64,000 nt of DNA. Origin: Sphingomonadales bacterium 32-65-25 (GTDB lineage: Bacteria > Pseudomonadota > Alphaproteobacteria > Sphingomonadales > Sphingomonadaceae). The position numbers were made by a program, and so were the translations under genes. The first letter of the stretch is position 1, and the number at the start of each line of letters is the position of its first letter. The stretch spans positions 62,001 to 126,000 of the forward strand of contig NCEU01000002.1 of assembly GCA_002280855.1 (NCBI GenBank), given 5' to 3'. Below the pieces are notes generated by a model. The model searched no databases. It saw nothing but the letters and a program-made list of their open reading frames with translations, and had not been told where the DNA came from. This document shows, one piece after another, positions 63,571 to 64,000 of this stretch.

Positions 63571-64000
63571 ATGGGATCGGGCAAATCTGTCAGGGTGATG
63601 GGCTTGTTGTGGGCCTTGGCATTGCCCAGCGTGGTGCACGGCCAGGCGGCGGCGGAGAAGGTCACCATCCACCGCGATGCGATGGGCGTGCCGCATGTGT
63701 TTGCCGATACATCGGCGGCGGTGATGTTCGGCGCTGGCTATGCTCTGGCGCAGGACCGGCTGGCGGCGATGGAGTTGCAGCGGCGCGGCGCGGCGGGGCG
63801 GCGGGCGGAGATATTGGGCGCGTCGGCGCTGACCGGTGACAAGACAGCGCGTGATCGGCGGCTGCCCGATGCCGAACTGATGCGCATGTTTCACGCCATT
63901 CCGGCCGAGCATCAGGCAATGATGCAGGCCTATGTTGATGGCATCAATCGCGCCGTTGCCGAGGTGCTGGCCGATCCGGAGCACAAGACGCCGCTGGAGT
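63571..64000 (+). CDS. penicillin acylase family protein, 3' end outside the window
   Basis: The first 143 codons of an exported N-terminal-nucleophile amidase precursor. A signal peptide (VMGLLWALALPSVVHGQA) is followed by KVTIHRDAMGVPHVFADTSAAVMFGAGYALAQDRLAAMELQRRGAAGRRAEILG, the typical alpha-subunit start of the penicillin/cephalosporin/AHL acylase family, and MQAYVDGINRAV. GGGGGA precedes ATG 63571; ATG 63598 is an alternative. The catalytic serine of the beta subunit lies beyond the window, so substrate type cannot be judged. Confidence 0.88.
   Translation, partial: MGSGKSVRVMGLLWALALPSVVHGQAAAEKVTIHRDAMGVPHVFADTSAAVMFGAGYALAQDRLAAMELQRRGAAGRRAEILGASALTGDKTARDRRLPDAELMRMFHAIPAEHQAMMQAYVDGINRAVAEVLADPEHKTPLE

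Overview
The window looks like part of a chromosome from a GC-rich alphaproteobacterium of the order Sphingomonadales. Two exported proteins end in the PEPxxWA form of the PEP-CTERM sorting tail, the housekeeping proteins are alphaproteobacterial in type, and coding is dense with many 1-4 bp overlaps. The species cannot be named from the sequence alone.

Positions 1-26800 are a conserved housekeeping core. On the + strand are rpsF(partial)-rpsR-rplI, a DUF3297 gene, rarA, a YjbR-like gene, a DUF429-like gene, crcB and an RluC-type pseudouridine synthase. On the - strand is the full translation/transcription operon rimP-nusA-ylxR-infB-rbfA-truB-rpsO-pnp (16342 down to 6481). The + strand resumes with a PuuD-like membrane gene, rplU-rpmA, obgE-proB-proA-nadD-rsfS-rlmH, a C-terminal processing protease, a YqaA-like membrane gene, dsbB and coq7, convergent with hspQ.

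A tRNA-Ser(CGA) gene (26956-27045) opens an accessory stretch. Its 3' end is repeated exactly (17 bp) at 29494-29510. The 2.4 kb between is AT-richer and repeat-scarred, with a winged-helix regulator, a membrane protein and a small secreted protein. No integrase is visible.

Positions 29818-44508 form an envelope-oriented region built around two paralogous AraC-type regulators. Each has an exported or membrane gene diverging from it. Between each pair, and again upstream of a lipoprotein gene at 41472, lies a direct repeat TGGCnnnAnnnG with an exact 21 bp period. The genes near these sites encode a POT/MFS-like transporter, two CPBP membrane proteases, a PliG-like and an LprI-like protein (both resembling lysozyme-inhibitor families), an M13 metallopeptidase, a Tat-exported L,D-transpeptidase and several small exported proteins, followed by aquaporin Z. 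My reading is a cell-wall-protection or envelope-stress regulon; this is the most promising candidate for an undescribed system here.

Positions 44965-64000 hold a 2831-residue cyclic beta-1,2-glucan synthase, a degenerate tRNA-Ser 3'-end remnant, GNAT and HNH genes, gluQ, two PEPxxWA-CTERM proteins (one haloperoxidase-like), a HIG1-like protein, a cobalamin adenosyltransferase and etfBA behind a LiuR-like palindrome. After these come a small ORF between two inverted REP-like elements, a Stealth-type phosphotransferase, a YceI protein and the start of a penicillin-acylase-family gene cut by the window edge.
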